This document shows, piece after piece, positions 26,220-35,058 of a stretch of DNA of 64,000 nt. The DNA lies in contig JAWUVI010000024.1 of NCBI GenBank assembly GCA_034112445.1, positions 6,057 to 70,056 on the forward strand, read 5' to 3'. The stretch's first letter is position 1. Every line of letters begins with the position of its first letter. The notes under the pieces are model-generated. The model had not been told where the DNA came from. It worked only from the letters and a program-made list of their open reading frames with translations, and did no database searches. The stretch is from Pelagadaptatus sp034112445 (GTDB taxonomy: Bacteria; Pseudomonadota; Gammaproteobacteria; Pseudomonadales; Cellvibrionaceae). Made by a program: the position numbers and the translations under genes.

Positions 26220-26804
26220 TTATCCCTGCGTGTGCAATTCTTTCATCGCTTGGTTCCAGTTGCCTTGGAGGAGTGCTGGCAATTGTTTAATCGCATCTCG
26301 AGTGCTAGCTTCGGTGAGCTGGTATTCGCTGCTGGGGGCTTTTTTTAGAACGAAATTGGAGACTTGCTTAGGGTCGCCTGGATGGCCAATGCCTATTCGT
26401 AGGCGGGCAAAGTCTTTGCAGTTACCGAGTGCGGTAATGATGTCTCGCAAGCCGTTATGACCGCCATGGCCACCGCCAATTTTTAAGCGAGATATTCCTG
26501 GATCTAAGTCCAATTCATCGTGAGCGACTAAAATCGCTTTGGGTTCTATTTTAAAAAAGTTTGCTAATGCGCCGACAGCTTGACCGCTACGATTCATAAA
26601 AGTTGTGGGTATTAATAAATGGACTGTGTGATGTTCAATAACGCCCTTGCCGTAAAGACCGAAATATTTTTTGTCGGCTGATAAGGTAATGTTGTGTTGG
26701 TAGGCGACCTCCCTAACAAAATCTTCACCGGCATTGTGACGAGTGTTCTCATACTCTTTGCCAGGATTGCCAAGGCCAACAATTAAATGAATGGGTGTGT
26801 CCAT
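26220..26804 (-). CDS. pth: peptidyl-tRNA hydrolase
   Basis: 194 aa, normal length. It recycles peptidyl-tRNAs that fall off ribosomes. The catalytic His is in ENTRHNAGED (about residue 22). Conserved Asn and Asp occur in TTFMNRSGQAV and VAHDELDLDPG, and GGGHGGHNGLRDI marks the substrate-binding region. It follows rplY on the same strand, the usual order, but ychF, its common downstream neighbour, is displaced by the polysaccharide locus. Confidence 0.97.
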   Translation of the reverse strand: MDTPIHLIVGLGNPGKEYENTRHNAGEDFVREVAYQHNITLSADKKYFGLYGKGVIEHHTVHLLIPTTFMNRSGQAVGALANFFKIEPKAILVAHDELDLDPGISRLKIGGGHGGHNGLRDIITALGNCKDFARLRIGIGHPGDPKQVSNFVLKKAPSSEYQLTEASTRDAIKQLPALLQGNWNQAMKELHTQG

Positions 26805-26836
26805 AGTGATACCTGACGTTCCTTATGTTTTAAATG

Positions 26837-26876
26837 TAAAAATGGCCGCCTAGTGTTGCCACTAGCCAGCCATTTT
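26837..26876 (-). terminator. hairpin terminator or attenuator between rplY and pth
   Basis: Imperfect stem AAAATGGC...CTAGTG / CACTAG...GCCATTTT, followed on the minus strand by TTTTTACATTT. It lies 50 bases after the rplY stop and ~30 bases before pth, so it may reduce pth expression from the rplY transcript. Confidence 0.65.
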
Positions 26877-26929
26877 GAATTATGAAGCGAATCGTGTGAC
26901 AAGCTTCATAATGTTGCTGCGATGAAGAA

Positions 26930-27571
26930 TTAGTCTTCTGCAGCGTCTTCAGCCGGAGCTTCTGGTGCGTCTTCTACAATCGCTTCGCCTTTAGGCTTAT
27001 TGATTGAGGCAATAGGAAGATCGTGATCTTCACCGTGCGTAAGGGCAACAGAGGTAACACCTTTAGGCAGTTTAATATCAGAGATATGTATGGTTTGACC
27101 CAATTCAACGTCGGCTAGATCAACTTCAATAAACTCTGGGATGTCGCCTGGTAGGCAAGAAACTTCAACGTCAGACATGGCGTGAGAAATTACGCCGCCT
27201 TGATCTTTAACGCCTTTGGCTGTGTCTTCATTGATGAAGTGCAACGGAGCTTTCATGGTTAGTTTTTTGGTTTTAGACACGCGTAAGAAATCGGCGTGCA
27301 TAACTTCAATTCTAGCTGGGTGACGTTGCAAATCTTTTAAGATAACACTTTCACTTTTATCGCCAATATTAATGGTGATTACGTGAGAATAAAAAGCTTC
27401 GTTTTCAAGCTGCTTGATCAGATCTTTGTGAGGCATCTGAATGCTAACAGGGTTCTTTTTACCGCCATAGATGATGGCTGGTACTAGGTTGCTCAGGCGA
27501 CGTAGGCGGCGGCTCGCACCTTTCCCTTCATCTCCACGGAGCTCGGCATTTATTACAAAATCTTCAGACAT
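26930..27571 (-). CDS. rplY: 50S ribosomal protein L25 (Ctc-type, long form)
   Basis: 213 aa. The N-terminal ~95 residues are the L25 5S-rRNA-binding domain (ELRGDEGKGASRRLRR, VPAIIYGGKKNPVSI). The C-terminal ~100 residues form the TL5/Ctc beta domain (LHFINEDTAKGVKDQGG, VEVSCLPGDIPEFIEVDL). An acidic Ala/Glu/Pro/Asp tail ends the protein. Compared with the 94-residue E. coli L25 this is the long form common outside enterics. It lies between prs and pth in the conserved order. Confidence 0.97.
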   Translation of the reverse strand: MSEDFVINAELRGDEGKGASRRLRRLSNLVPAIIYGGKKNPVSIQMPHKDLIKQLENEAFYSHVITINIGDKSESVILKDLQRHPARIEVMHADFLRVSKTKKLTMKAPLHFINEDTAKGVKDQGGVISHAMSDVEVSCLPGDIPEFIEVDLADVELGQTIHISDIKLPKGVTSVALTHGEDHDLPIASINKPKGEAIVEDAPEAPAEDAAED

Positions 27572-27669
27572 AAGTCTTTCCTCTATTGGTACTGGTATTT
27601 TATTGCCCAGTATTTAAGTCTTCAGTTGTTAGGTTCCGCGACCAGAAACGTTAACAGCTGGGTAAAATA

Positions 27670-27711
27670 CTTAAGCCCACTAATACCTAAATTGGCATTG
27701 GCGGGCTTAAG
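27670..27711 (-). terminator. hairpin terminator after prs
   Basis: Stem CTTAAGCCC-GCCAATGCC paired with GGTATTAGTGGGCTTAAG (some mismatches), followed on the minus strand by TATTTTACC. It starts ~20 bases after the prs stop. The T-run is modest, so partial read-through to rplY is possible. Confidence 0.6.
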
Positions 27712-27732
27712 CGGTTTTCTGAATGAGATGTT

Positions 27733-28677
27733 TTATTGTTGAAACATGGCACTCAGGGATTCTTCATTGCTCAAGCGGCGCATGGCCTCTGCAAGCATTT
27801 TTGATAAGGTAAGCTGACGGATTCTACCACAGTTTATGGCGTCGTCTTGCAGTGGAATTGAATCGGCGACGACTAATTCATCAAGTACTGATGCTTCAAT
27901 ATTGGCTATGGCGTTGCCGGATAATACAGGGTGAGTACAGTAGGCAATAACCTTCTCGGCGCCAAATTTTTTCAGCGCTTTGGCTGCCCCACATAATGTA
28001 CCTGCGGTGTCGACCATGTCGTCAATCAAAATACAGGTACGGCCTTCAACGTCGCCAATCAGGTTCATGACTTCGGCAACATTAGCTTTAGGGCGACGTT
28101 TATCAATAATGGCTAGATCAATGCCGAGTTGTTTAGCGGTTGCGCGAGCTCGAACAACACCCCCGATATCCGGTGACACAACAATCATGTTCTCGTATTT
28201 TTGGGCGCGAATATCATCAAGCAATACTGGCGAACCGTAAACGTTATCTACAGGAACATCGAAGAAGCCCTGAATTTGCTCTGCGTGTAAATCAACAGTA
28301 AGTACGCGATCAATACCAACGGCAACCATCATGTCAGCAACAACTTTAGCTGTGATCGGAACTCTAGCAGAGCGCACACGACGATCTTGGCGGGCGTAAC
28401 CAAAATAAGGTACCACGGCGGTAATACGACCAGCTGATGCGCGACGTAGTGCATCAACCATAACGATCATTTCCATTAAGTTATCGTTAGTTGGAGCACA
28501 CGTTGGTTGTACAACGAAGACTTCACGGCCGCGTACATTTTCATTCAGTTCAACCGCAATTTCACCATCAGAAAATTGGCTAACGGTGGCGTCGCCCATA
28601 GGAATGCCGAGACGAGTAACAATTTGTTGTGCTAATTTGGGGTTTGCATTCCCAGAAAAGACCATGAAATCTGCCAC
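27733..28677 (-). CDS. prs: ribose-phosphate pyrophosphokinase (PRPP synthase)
   Basis: 314 aa. It makes PRPP from ribose-5-phosphate and ATP for purine, pyrimidine, NAD, His and Trp synthesis. The ATP loop region includes YFGYARQDRR. The metal/active-site His lies in VDLHAEQIQGFFDVPVDN, the flexible loop is DKRRPKANV, and the PRPP motif is ILIDDMVDTAGTL. The start is GTG 28677, which gives the same N-terminal length as E. coli Prs; ATG four codons later is possible. It lies downstream of tRNA-Gln and upstream of rplY. Confidence 0.97.
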   Translation of the reverse strand: MADFMVFSGNANPKLAQQIVTRLGIPMGDATVSQFSDGEIAVELNENVRGREVFVVQPTCAPTNDNLMEMIVMVDALRRASAGRITAVVPYFGYARQDRRVRSARVPITAKVVADMMVAVGIDRVLTVDLHAEQIQGFFDVPVDNVYGSPVLLDDIRAQKYENMIVVSPDIGGVVRARATAKQLGIDLAIIDKRRPKANVAEVMNLIGDVEGRTCILIDDMVDTAGTLCGAAKALKKFGAEKVIAYCTHPVLSGNAIANIEASVLDELVVADSIPLQDDAINCGRIRQLTLSKMLAEAMRRLSNEESLSAMFQQ

Positions 28678-28797
28678 GTGAAGTACCTGCTCAATGTTGG
28701 GGGTTGCTGATAAAAGAGGGTTTTATGTAATTGATTTACGCTATTAGCGTTTACATCTTATTTGGCGTCTAAAGTCATTCTATATCTTTAGTTAAAA

Positions 28798-28872
28798 TGG
28801 CTGGGGTGGAAGGATTTGAACCTTCGCATGACGGGATCAAAACCCGCTGCCTTACCGCTTGGCTACACCCCA
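28798..28872 (-). tRNA. tRNA-Gln (anticodon TTG)
   Basis: 75-nt minus-strand cloverleaf with encoded CCA. The acceptor stem TGGGGTG pairs with CACCCCA. The anticodon stem-loop GCGGGTTTTGATCCCGT gives TTG, and the T arm has GTTCAAATC. It lies only 10 bases after ispE and ~120 bases before prs. This is its conserved place in Gammaproteobacteria, so it is probably processed out of the ispE transcript. Confidence 0.96.
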
Positions 28873-28882
28873 ATAATAATTG

Positions 28883-29731
28883 CTAACTGAATAAGGCCTT
28901 ATGCGTCGTAGAAATATTGACGCCTTGTGCGATAAACCCATGTAGATGCTCTGGTGCTTTGAGCAATACTTGTTGGGCTTCTTCTCGAGTTTTAAAGCTC
29001 GAAAAAACGCAAGAACCTGTTCCTGTTAGTTGAGCTTCAGCGTATTGATTCAGCCAATTTAGGGCTTCATCAACCTCAGAAAAGAGGCGCCGAACTAATG
29101 GTTGGCAATTGTTTCCGCCACCCTGCTCAAGAAAGGCCGCTACTGTAATGTTCGGAGTGTCTCTTGTCAATTCTTTATGAGAAAAAATAGTGGCTGTTGA
29201 TACGTGGCAATTTGGGGTTAAAACCAAGAAGTAAAGTTCAGGCATTAATATTTCTGTGAGTTGTTCGCCTACACCCTCAGCCCAAGCGGTATGGCCTTTA
29301 ACAAAAACCGGTATGTCGGCACCTAATTGGCCGCCGAGTTCGGCTAAATAATCAATGGATAGGTCTAAATTCCAGAGCTCATTGAGTGCTAATAAAGTGG
29401 TTGCCGCGTTGCTGCTGCCGCCGCCAATACCACCGCCCATGGGTAGGACTTTGTTGAGTGTGATATCAACACCTTGGTTCGGAGTGTGATACGGTTTTAG
29501 TAGTTCAGCGGCCTGAATTATAAGATTGCTGGGGGTGTTAAGTTCGGCCATGTTACTTTGCATATTAATCACGCCGTCCTGACGCGATTTGAACGTTAAT
29601 GTGTCACCGTAATCCAACAGTTGAAACAGGGTTTGTAGTGTGTGGTAGCCGTCGTCTCGACGACCAGTAATGTGGAGAAATAAGTTGAGTTTGGCTGGAG
29701 AAGGCAATGTCAGAGTTTGAGGCTTGGTCAT
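28883..29731 (-). CDS. ispE: 4-diphosphocytidyl-2-C-methyl-D-erythritol kinase
   Basis: 282 aa GHMP kinase of the MEP isoprenoid pathway; it phosphorylates the 2-OH of CDP-methylerythritol. It begins LPSPAKLNLFLHITGRRDDGYH, cited here by landmarks PAKLNLFLH and DGYHTLQ. The ATP loop is PMGGGIGGGSSNAA, the catalytic Asp is in GADIPVF, and the third motif is LTGTGSCVF. Its ATG overlaps the lolB stop (TAATG), so the pair is coupled. Confidence 0.97.
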   Translation of the reverse strand: MTKPQTLTLPSPAKLNLFLHITGRRDDGYHTLQTLFQLLDYGDTLTFKSRQDGVINMQSNMAELNTPSNLIIQAAELLKPYHTPNQGVDITLNKVLPMGGGIGGGSSNAATTLLALNELWNLDLSIDYLAELGGQLGADIPVFVKGHTAWAEGVGEQLTEILMPELYFLVLTPNCHVSTATIFSHKELTRDTPNITVAAFLEQGGGNNCQPLVRRLFSEVDEALNWLNQYAEAQLTGTGSCVFSSFKTREEAQQVLLKAPEHLHGFIAQGVNISTTHKALFS

Positions 29732-30474
29732 TAATATAGACGCCAGTTTTTAATAATGATTGTGGTTTTAATCTTGTTGTTAGTGGCAATAATTTTTTGT
29801 GGTAATAGCCAGCCGTCGTGTTGTTTGTAGCGAGGGAATTCAATATTCCAACCCAATTGTGACAGGCTGATAAGTTGACCGCTTTCGTCTTTTAGGATGC
29901 TGGTGATTGGAGCTAGTGGCGATGCAACTCCTCGTAGCCAGTAATACAGGTTTTCTATAGGAAGTGACCAACCTAGAGAGCGCTGCATGAGTTCTTCGGG
30001 GCTTTTGGCATAGATTAACGGCTTATCTCCAGCCCGCAGAGACACTCTTGTTTCATTACCTTTTATCCACGTCGCCCCTTGCCCTAATGGTCCGCTTAAG
30101 TGAATGGCCCAAGTGTCGGCTTCTTGCTTCCAGTTGAAATAGAGGCTGCCTGAATTGTTGGGGATTTTTAGTCCGATTTTTCCTTGAGCTTGCCAGTGAT
30201 CAATACCTAGCAGTATTTGCTGATATTCAGTGGCATTGGTCGTGTTGGGAGCAAATTTGGCTGGCCTTTGTGCAATGACAATGGGGCTTTTGATGCTTGT
30301 GCCAGTTTGTGATTGTCGTTGGGCGTCAGGTGACGATGTGTCGGTTGTCTTAGGTAGACTTGAGCAGGCGCTAAGCAGAGCAATAGCCATTGCGAAAGCA
30401 GTGTGGCGCCAATTTTTAGATGTCTTAAGTTTTAAGTATTGATTGACTCGGGGGAGGGTGCTAGTTGGTAACAT
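29731..30474 (-). CDS. lolB: outer-membrane lipoprotein LolB
   Basis: About 247 aa. It receives lipoproteins from LolA and inserts them into the outer membrane. The signal peptide ends in lipobox LLSACSS near residue 38, after a longer than usual n-region. The mature part has the LolB pattern WQAQGKIGLKIPNNSGSLYFNW (landmarks GKIGLK and GSLYFNW) and WIKGNETRVSLRAGD. The frame also opens with GTG 30483. It lies between a TPR lipoprotein gene and ispE, the usual setting. Confidence 0.93.
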   Translation of the reverse strand: MLPTSTLPRVNQYLKLKTSKNWRHTAFAMAIALLSACSSLPKTTDTSSPDAQRQSQTGTSIKSPIVIAQRPAKFAPNTTNATEYQQILLGIDHWQAQGKIGLKIPNNSGSLYFNWKQEADTWAIHLSGPLGQGATWIKGNETRVSLRAGDKPLIYAKSPEELMQRSLGWSLPIENLYYWLRGVASPLAPITSILKDESGQLISLSQLGWNIEFPRYKQHDGWLLPQKIIATNNKIKTTIIIKNWRLY

Positions 30475-30491
30475 AATCAACACGCCGCTGG

Positions 30492-32288
30492 TTATTCAAC
30501 AGAAGTTTTAAGTAAGCGCAGTTTGGTTTCTTCAATAATCGTGCTGCGTGGATTGAGTTCAAGACCCTGTTGCCATACTTTATTGGCTTCATCTTGAAGA
30601 TTGCTAACCCATAAAACTTCGCCTAAATGGGCAGCGATTTCATGGTCGGGCATGGTTTGCATAGCTTGGCGTAACCGCAGTAGCGATATCTCGTAATTGC
30701 CAAGACGATATTGAACCCAGCCCATGCTATCGATTATGGCGGCGTCATCGGGTTTTATCTGCAAAGCTTTTTCAATTAAAGCCAAAGCTTCATCTAACCG
30801 TTCGTTGCGATTAGCTAATGTGTATCCGAGCGCGTTAAGAGCAGTGGCATTGTTAGGGTCATACTTAAGTAAGGTGGTCAAGTCGGCTTCTAAGTTGTCA
30901 AATTGCTCAAGCAATTCATAAGTCATTGCACGACTGTAAAGTAGCTGGGTGCTTTCAGGATGCTGTTGTATGGCAATAGATAAAAGGTCTATCGCGGCTT
31001 GGTATTGTTGGTGATTACTAAGAACTTCTGTTTCTAACAAATACAGTCGTTCGGCTTGATCTGGAAATTGGGACCTTACAGAGTCTAAGTGAATTTTAGC
31101 ATCATCAATATTGCCGTTTCTTATTAATATATCAGTGCTATGCAGTAATGCGGTGGTAAAATCAGGCCCAGGCTCTACCAGTAAATAGTTTTCTAAAGCA
31201 ATGTCGAAATGCTGTAATTGTTCAGCAATTTTACCGAGGTAAAAATAGGCTGACGATCGGCGATGGGAATAGGGGATTAGTTTTTCGAATAGGGTTTGTG
31301 CTGAGTGCAGTTGATCAAGCTCTTTAGTGATAAGGGCTAAGCTGAATAAAATTTCTGGGTCGTTGGGGCTTTTACTGTGCAGCAACTGGAATTGATGCTG
31401 GGCTGCTTCTAAATCTATTCCGGCTATGAGGCGAGCGTACTGTATACGTAAGCGATTATCGTCAGGGTATTGTTCCAGCATTTTTTGCAGGCGATTAAGG
31501 GCCTGACCTTCTTTGCCTCCCTGCTCGATGAGCAGTAATTTCGCTTCAAGGATGGCGGTAGGTATTAATCTGGGCTCTATTTTTAAGGCTTTCTGTGCGG
31601 CTTTGAGGGCTTTCTTTGGCTCACCATTTTGTTGATGCAGTAAGCCAAGGCCGGTTAGGATTTGAGTGTTGAGCGGGTATTGTTTGTGCAGTTCTTGATA
31701 CTGAGCCAGCAATGTGTCGCGCTGTGTATCGGTACCTTTTTCGGCTTGGGCGGCCAGTGCCTGAAATATGGAGGTACTGCCGTTCTCGAGCAAATAAATG
31801 GAATGAGTCAGAGCTTCGTTCAATTGGCCATTTCTGGTTAAAGCTGTTGCCAGAATAAATCGAGCTTCTAAATCTTCAGGTTGTAGTTCCACCCATAATT
31901 TGGACATTTCTAAAATGGCATTGTGAGCTTTGAGGTAGCGTGCAATGTGAGTGGCTCTTGCTGCAACGCCGGCGTCACGGGTGATGTGGGCTTGTTGGAT
32001 GTAATTGCTAAGAGCAACATCATAACGTTCACGGCTGCCTGCCATTTCCGCAGCCACTAAGCTGAATAAAGTGCCAATTGGGAAAGGGCGGTCGACGATT
32101 TCTACAGCGTTGGTTGTGGCCTCAGTCTCGGCAGGTTTATTTTGATCCTCTAAGGGCAGCATAGATACCGGCTGATCTTGCTTGATGGGCAACGAACAAG
32201 CGGCTAGCAATAATAGACAGCAGCTCAGTGAGCCAAATTTCAATATTGAGCGATAAGCTTTTGTGCAGTACAAAAAAGAAGAGAGCAT
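30492..32288 (-). CDS. TPR-repeat lipoprotein
   Basis: About 598 aa. ATG 32288 gives a lipoprotein signal (LLLLAACSLP, Cys near residue 35); the frame extends further upstream but without a plausible N-terminus. The rest is a stack of tetratricopeptide repeats: clear units include ILTGLGLLHQQNGEPKKAL, ALNALGYTLANRNERLDEA and DAAIIDSMGWVQYRLGNYE. The last carries the D-S-x-G-W-x-x-Y-R-x-G-x signature common in proteobacterial TPR proteins next to lolB. It is probably an outer-membrane scaffold facing the periplasm. It ends 18 bases before lolB and is likely co-transcribed. The ~250 bases upstream separate it from the divergent hemA and hold no other gene. Confidence 0.9.
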   Translation of the reverse strand: MLSSFLYCTKAYRSILKFGSLSCCLLLLAACSLPIKQDQPVSMLPLEDQNKPAETEATTNAVEIVDRPFPIGTLFSLVAAEMAGSRERYDVALSNYIQQAHITRDAGVAARATHIARYLKAHNAILEMSKLWVELQPEDLEARFILATALTRNGQLNEALTHSIYLLENGSTSIFQALAAQAEKGTDTQRDTLLAQYQELHKQYPLNTQILTGLGLLHQQNGEPKKALKAAQKALKIEPRLIPTAILEAKLLLIEQGGKEGQALNRLQKMLEQYPDDNRLRIQYARLIAGIDLEAAQHQFQLLHSKSPNDPEILFSLALITKELDQLHSAQTLFEKLIPYSHRRSSAYFYLGKIAEQLQHFDIALENYLLVEPGPDFTTALLHSTDILIRNGNIDDAKIHLDSVRSQFPDQAERLYLLETEVLSNHQQYQAAIDLLSIAIQQHPESTQLLYSRAMTYELLEQFDNLEADLTTLLKYDPNNATALNALGYTLANRNERLDEALALIEKALQIKPDDAAIIDSMGWVQYRLGNYEISLLRLRQAMQTMPDHEIAAHLGEVLWVSNLQDEANKVWQQGLELNPRSTIIEETKLRLLKTSVE

Positions 32289-32539
32289 GCTGTTGTGTCT
32301 ATTTGTCGTGAGTTGATTGCTTAGATTAATCGTAATAAAGCAGAGCTGCACGTTATCTGAGTGCATTTTTTCATGTTTGTGCCGAAATAAGCCAAAGTAA
32401 TTTAAAAAAAACGGTGTCAGTGTCGATTGGTACTTGCCAGTGCGATGCAGGAACCGGAGAATTGGCAAATCTGTAATTTATAGTTTGATTGCATAATTTA
32501 GGATTATTTAATCTGGCTTTGGCCTAACGTTTGGAATGT

Positions 32540-33808
32540 ATGACTTTACTGGCATTTGGTATTAACCACAATACAGCCTCGCTGGACTTCCGCGAGCAGA
32601 TAGCTTTTGCGCCAGAAGATGTGCAAACAGCCTTGCGAATGGCCTGCCATGAAGAGGGTTTGAACGAAGCCGTTATCCTTTCTACATGCAACAGAACTGA
32701 ATTGTACGTGCACGGATCTTTGGATTTAAATCGTCTAATCCAGTGGTTGGTACACTTTCAAAATCTGGATCGTGCTGAACTGGACGCCTGCCACTATAGC
32801 TATGCAGGTGAGCAGGCAATTGAGCACATGATGCGAGTTGCTGGCGGTTTAGATTCTATGGTTCTCGGCGAGCCGCAAATACTGGGGCAAATGAAGTCTG
32901 CTTATACAGTCGGTTGTGAAGCGGGAACGGTAGGCAGTTATTTACACGGTGCTTTCCATCAAGTGTTTTCCATTGCCAAAAGGATTCGTACTGAAACCGC
33001 TATCGGTCAAAACCCTGTGTCAGTTGCTTATGCGGCGGTAAATTTGGCGCAACAAATATTTTCAGATTTGAAACAAAATACTGCCTTACTCGTGGGGGCC
33101 GGTGAAACCATTGAACTGGTCGCACGGCATTTAACGGAACAAAAAATTGGCCGCTTAATTGTGGCCAATCGAACCTTAGGGCGAGCCCACGAGCTGGCTG
33201 AAAAATTCTCAGCCGAAGCCATTTTATTAGCGGATATACCTGAACATTTACACCGTGCCGATGTTGTCATTACCTCAACGGCCAGTCAGTTACCATTATT
33301 AGGCAAGGGCGCGGTTGAATCTGCACTTAAAGCTCGCCGCCATAAGCCTATGTTTATGGTCGATATTGCTGTGCCTAGAGATATTGAGCCAGAGGTCGCT
33401 GAGCTTGACGATGTGTATTTGTACAGCGTTGATGATTTGCGCGAAGTCATTGATGAAAACATGCGTTCTCGCCAGGAAGCGGCTGAACAAGCTCATATAA
33501 TTGTTGCTGAAGGTGCGCAAGCTTACGCCCAACACATTAAGGCACGCAGCTCTGTCAGCACGATTAAAGCCTACCGGCAAAAAGCAGAGACGATTCGTGA
33601 TGTGGAATTACAAAAGGCCCTGAAATTATTGGAGTCTGGTGTTGAGCCTGAAGCTGCCTTGCAACAGTTGGCTCGGGGTTTAACAAATAAATTAATGCAT
33701 GCGCCAACTAAACGCCTGAAGCAGGCTGGTGCGGCGGGTGAAGATGACTTGTTGGAATTCAGCTTGCAACTGTTTGATTTGTTGGACTCTGACGAAGCCG
33801 ATAATTAG
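32540..33808 (+). CDS. hemA: glutamyl-tRNA reductase
   Basis: 422 aa. First committed step of C5 tetrapyrrole synthesis: reduces Glu-tRNA to glutamate-1-semialdehyde. It begins MTLLAFGINHNTASLDFRE; catalytic Cys is in ILSTCNRTELYV (about residue 50). The NADPH-binding domain has LLVGAGETIELVARHL, and LGEPQILGQMK and IARNPVSV-like QNPVSVAYAAV are present, with a C-terminal dimerisation helix domain. The frame opens at TTG 32531, but ATG 32540 matches the family start. It is the first gene of hemA-prfA-prmC. Confidence 0.97.
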   Translation: MTLLAFGINHNTASLDFREQIAFAPEDVQTALRMACHEEGLNEAVILSTCNRTELYVHGSLDLNRLIQWLVHFQNLDRAELDACHYSYAGEQAIEHMMRVAGGLDSMVLGEPQILGQMKSAYTVGCEAGTVGSYLHGAFHQVFSIAKRIRTETAIGQNPVSVAYAAVNLAQQIFSDLKQNTALLVGAGETIELVARHLTEQKIGRLIVANRTLGRAHELAEKFSAEAILLADIPEHLHRADVVITSTASQLPLLGKGAVESALKARRHKPMFMVDIAVPRDIEPEVAELDDVYLYSVDDLREVIDENMRSRQEAAEQAHIIVAEGAQAYAQHIKARSSVSTIKAYRQKAETIRDVELQKALKLLESGVEPEAALQQLARGLTNKLMHAPTKRLKQAGAAGEDDLLEFSLQLFDLLDSDEADN

Positions 33809-33835
33809 CGTGTCTAATATCTGTGTCGTGAATCG

Positions 33836-33960
33836 CATTCTAAATTTTAAATTCCATGTTTCAAATTCCATGTTTTAAATTCTAAGGATCTAATTCTTAA
33901 TTAAGTTTCAAATCCTAAATTTTGAATTCTATTATTTAATATTCCATTATTTGTTTTATT
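33836..33960. repeat. AT-rich tract of degenerate direct repeats
   Basis: Between hemA and prfA, variants of CAAATTCCATGTTT and TTAAATTCTAA recur about eight times with small changes. The tract is nearly free of C and G. It reads like decayed slippage duplications rather than a gene or a structured RNA. It may still contain the prfA promoter, but no clear -35 box stands out. Confidence 0.6.
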
Positions 33961-33975
33961 TTTTGAGTGAAGTTT

Positions 33976-35058
33976 ATGAAAGACTCTATTTTAGCCAAGC
34001 TGGAAATTCTTCAAGATCGCTATGTTGAAGTGGGTGCTCTGTTAAGTGATATAGAAACCATTAACGACCAAAATCGCTTTCGTGAGTTGTCCAAAGAGTA
34101 CGCCGAGCTTGAACCTGTGGTGCAAAGTTTCGAGCAATATTTACAGGTTCAAGGCGATATCGCTGAGGCTAAAAGCCTGCTTAAAGATGGCGATAAAGAC
34201 ATGCGAGAAATGGCCAAAGAAGAATTGTCTGAGAGTGAGTCGCTAAACGATCAGATCGAAGTCGACCTACAGCGTCTGCTTCTTCCTAAAGATCCTAATG
34301 ATGATAAGAACGTATTCTTGGAGATTCGTGCGGGAACCGGCGGTGATGAAGCGGCTATTTTTTCGGGTAACTTATTCCGGATGTATTCACGTTATGCTGA
34401 ATCGCGTAAATGGAAAATGGAAATATTGAGCGAAAATATTGGTGAGCACGGCGGTTATAGAGAAGTCATCACTCGCATCGTTGGGCAGGGCGTGTATTCA
34501 CAAATGAAATTTGAATCGGGTGCGCATCGAGTTCAGCGCGTTCCAGAAACTGAATCTCAAGGTCGGGTGCATACCTCGGCCTGTACTGTGGCGGTGATGC
34601 CGGAAGCTGATGAATCTGTGGCGATAGAAATTAATAAAGGCGATTTACGCGTGGACACTTTTCGCGCCAGTGGTGCGGGTGGTCAGCACGTCAACAAAAC
34701 GGATTCGGCGATTCGCTTAACCCACTTGCCAACAGGCGTTGTGGTTGAGTGTCAGGATGAGCGTTCACAGCATAAAAACCGAGCGCGGGCTATGTCACTA
34801 CTGGCCTCTCGATTGCAAAGTGCACAAGATGACAAGGCCGCACAAAGCGTTGCCGATGAAAGGCGTAACTTAGTCGGTAGTGGTGATCGTTCTGAGCGTA
34901 TCCGTACCTACAATTATTCACAAGGACGGGTCACTGATCACCGTATTAATCTCACCTTATACAAGCTCAATGAAATTATGGAAGGGCAGCTGGACGAAGT
35001 TATTCAGCCTTTGGTGCAGGAATATCAAGCCGATCAATTGGCGGCTCTGGCAGATTAA
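33976..35058 (+). CDS. prfA: peptide chain release factor 1
   Basis: 360 aa. It terminates translation at UAA and UAG. The GGQ motif is in RASGAGGQHVNKTDSA (about residue 235), the target of PrmC methylation. The stop-codon recognition loop reads R-x-P-x-T-E as RVPETESQGRVHTS. An in-frame GTG lies three codons upstream, but ATG 33976 (MKDSILAKLEIL) matches E. coli. Its stop overlaps the prmC start by one base. Confidence 0.97.
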   Translation: MKDSILAKLEILQDRYVEVGALLSDIETINDQNRFRELSKEYAELEPVVQSFEQYLQVQGDIAEAKSLLKDGDKDMREMAKEELSESESLNDQIEVDLQRLLLPKDPNDDKNVFLEIRAGTGGDEAAIFSGNLFRMYSRYAESRKWKMEILSENIGEHGGYREVITRIVGQGVYSQMKFESGAHRVQRVPETESQGRVHTSACTVAVMPEADESVAIEINKGDLRVDTFRASGAGGQHVNKTDSAIRLTHLPTGVVVECQDERSQHKNRARAMSLLASRLQSAQDDKAAQSVADERRNLVGSGDRSERIRTYNYSQGRVTDHRINLTLYKLNEIMEGQLDEVIQPLVQEYQADQLAALAD

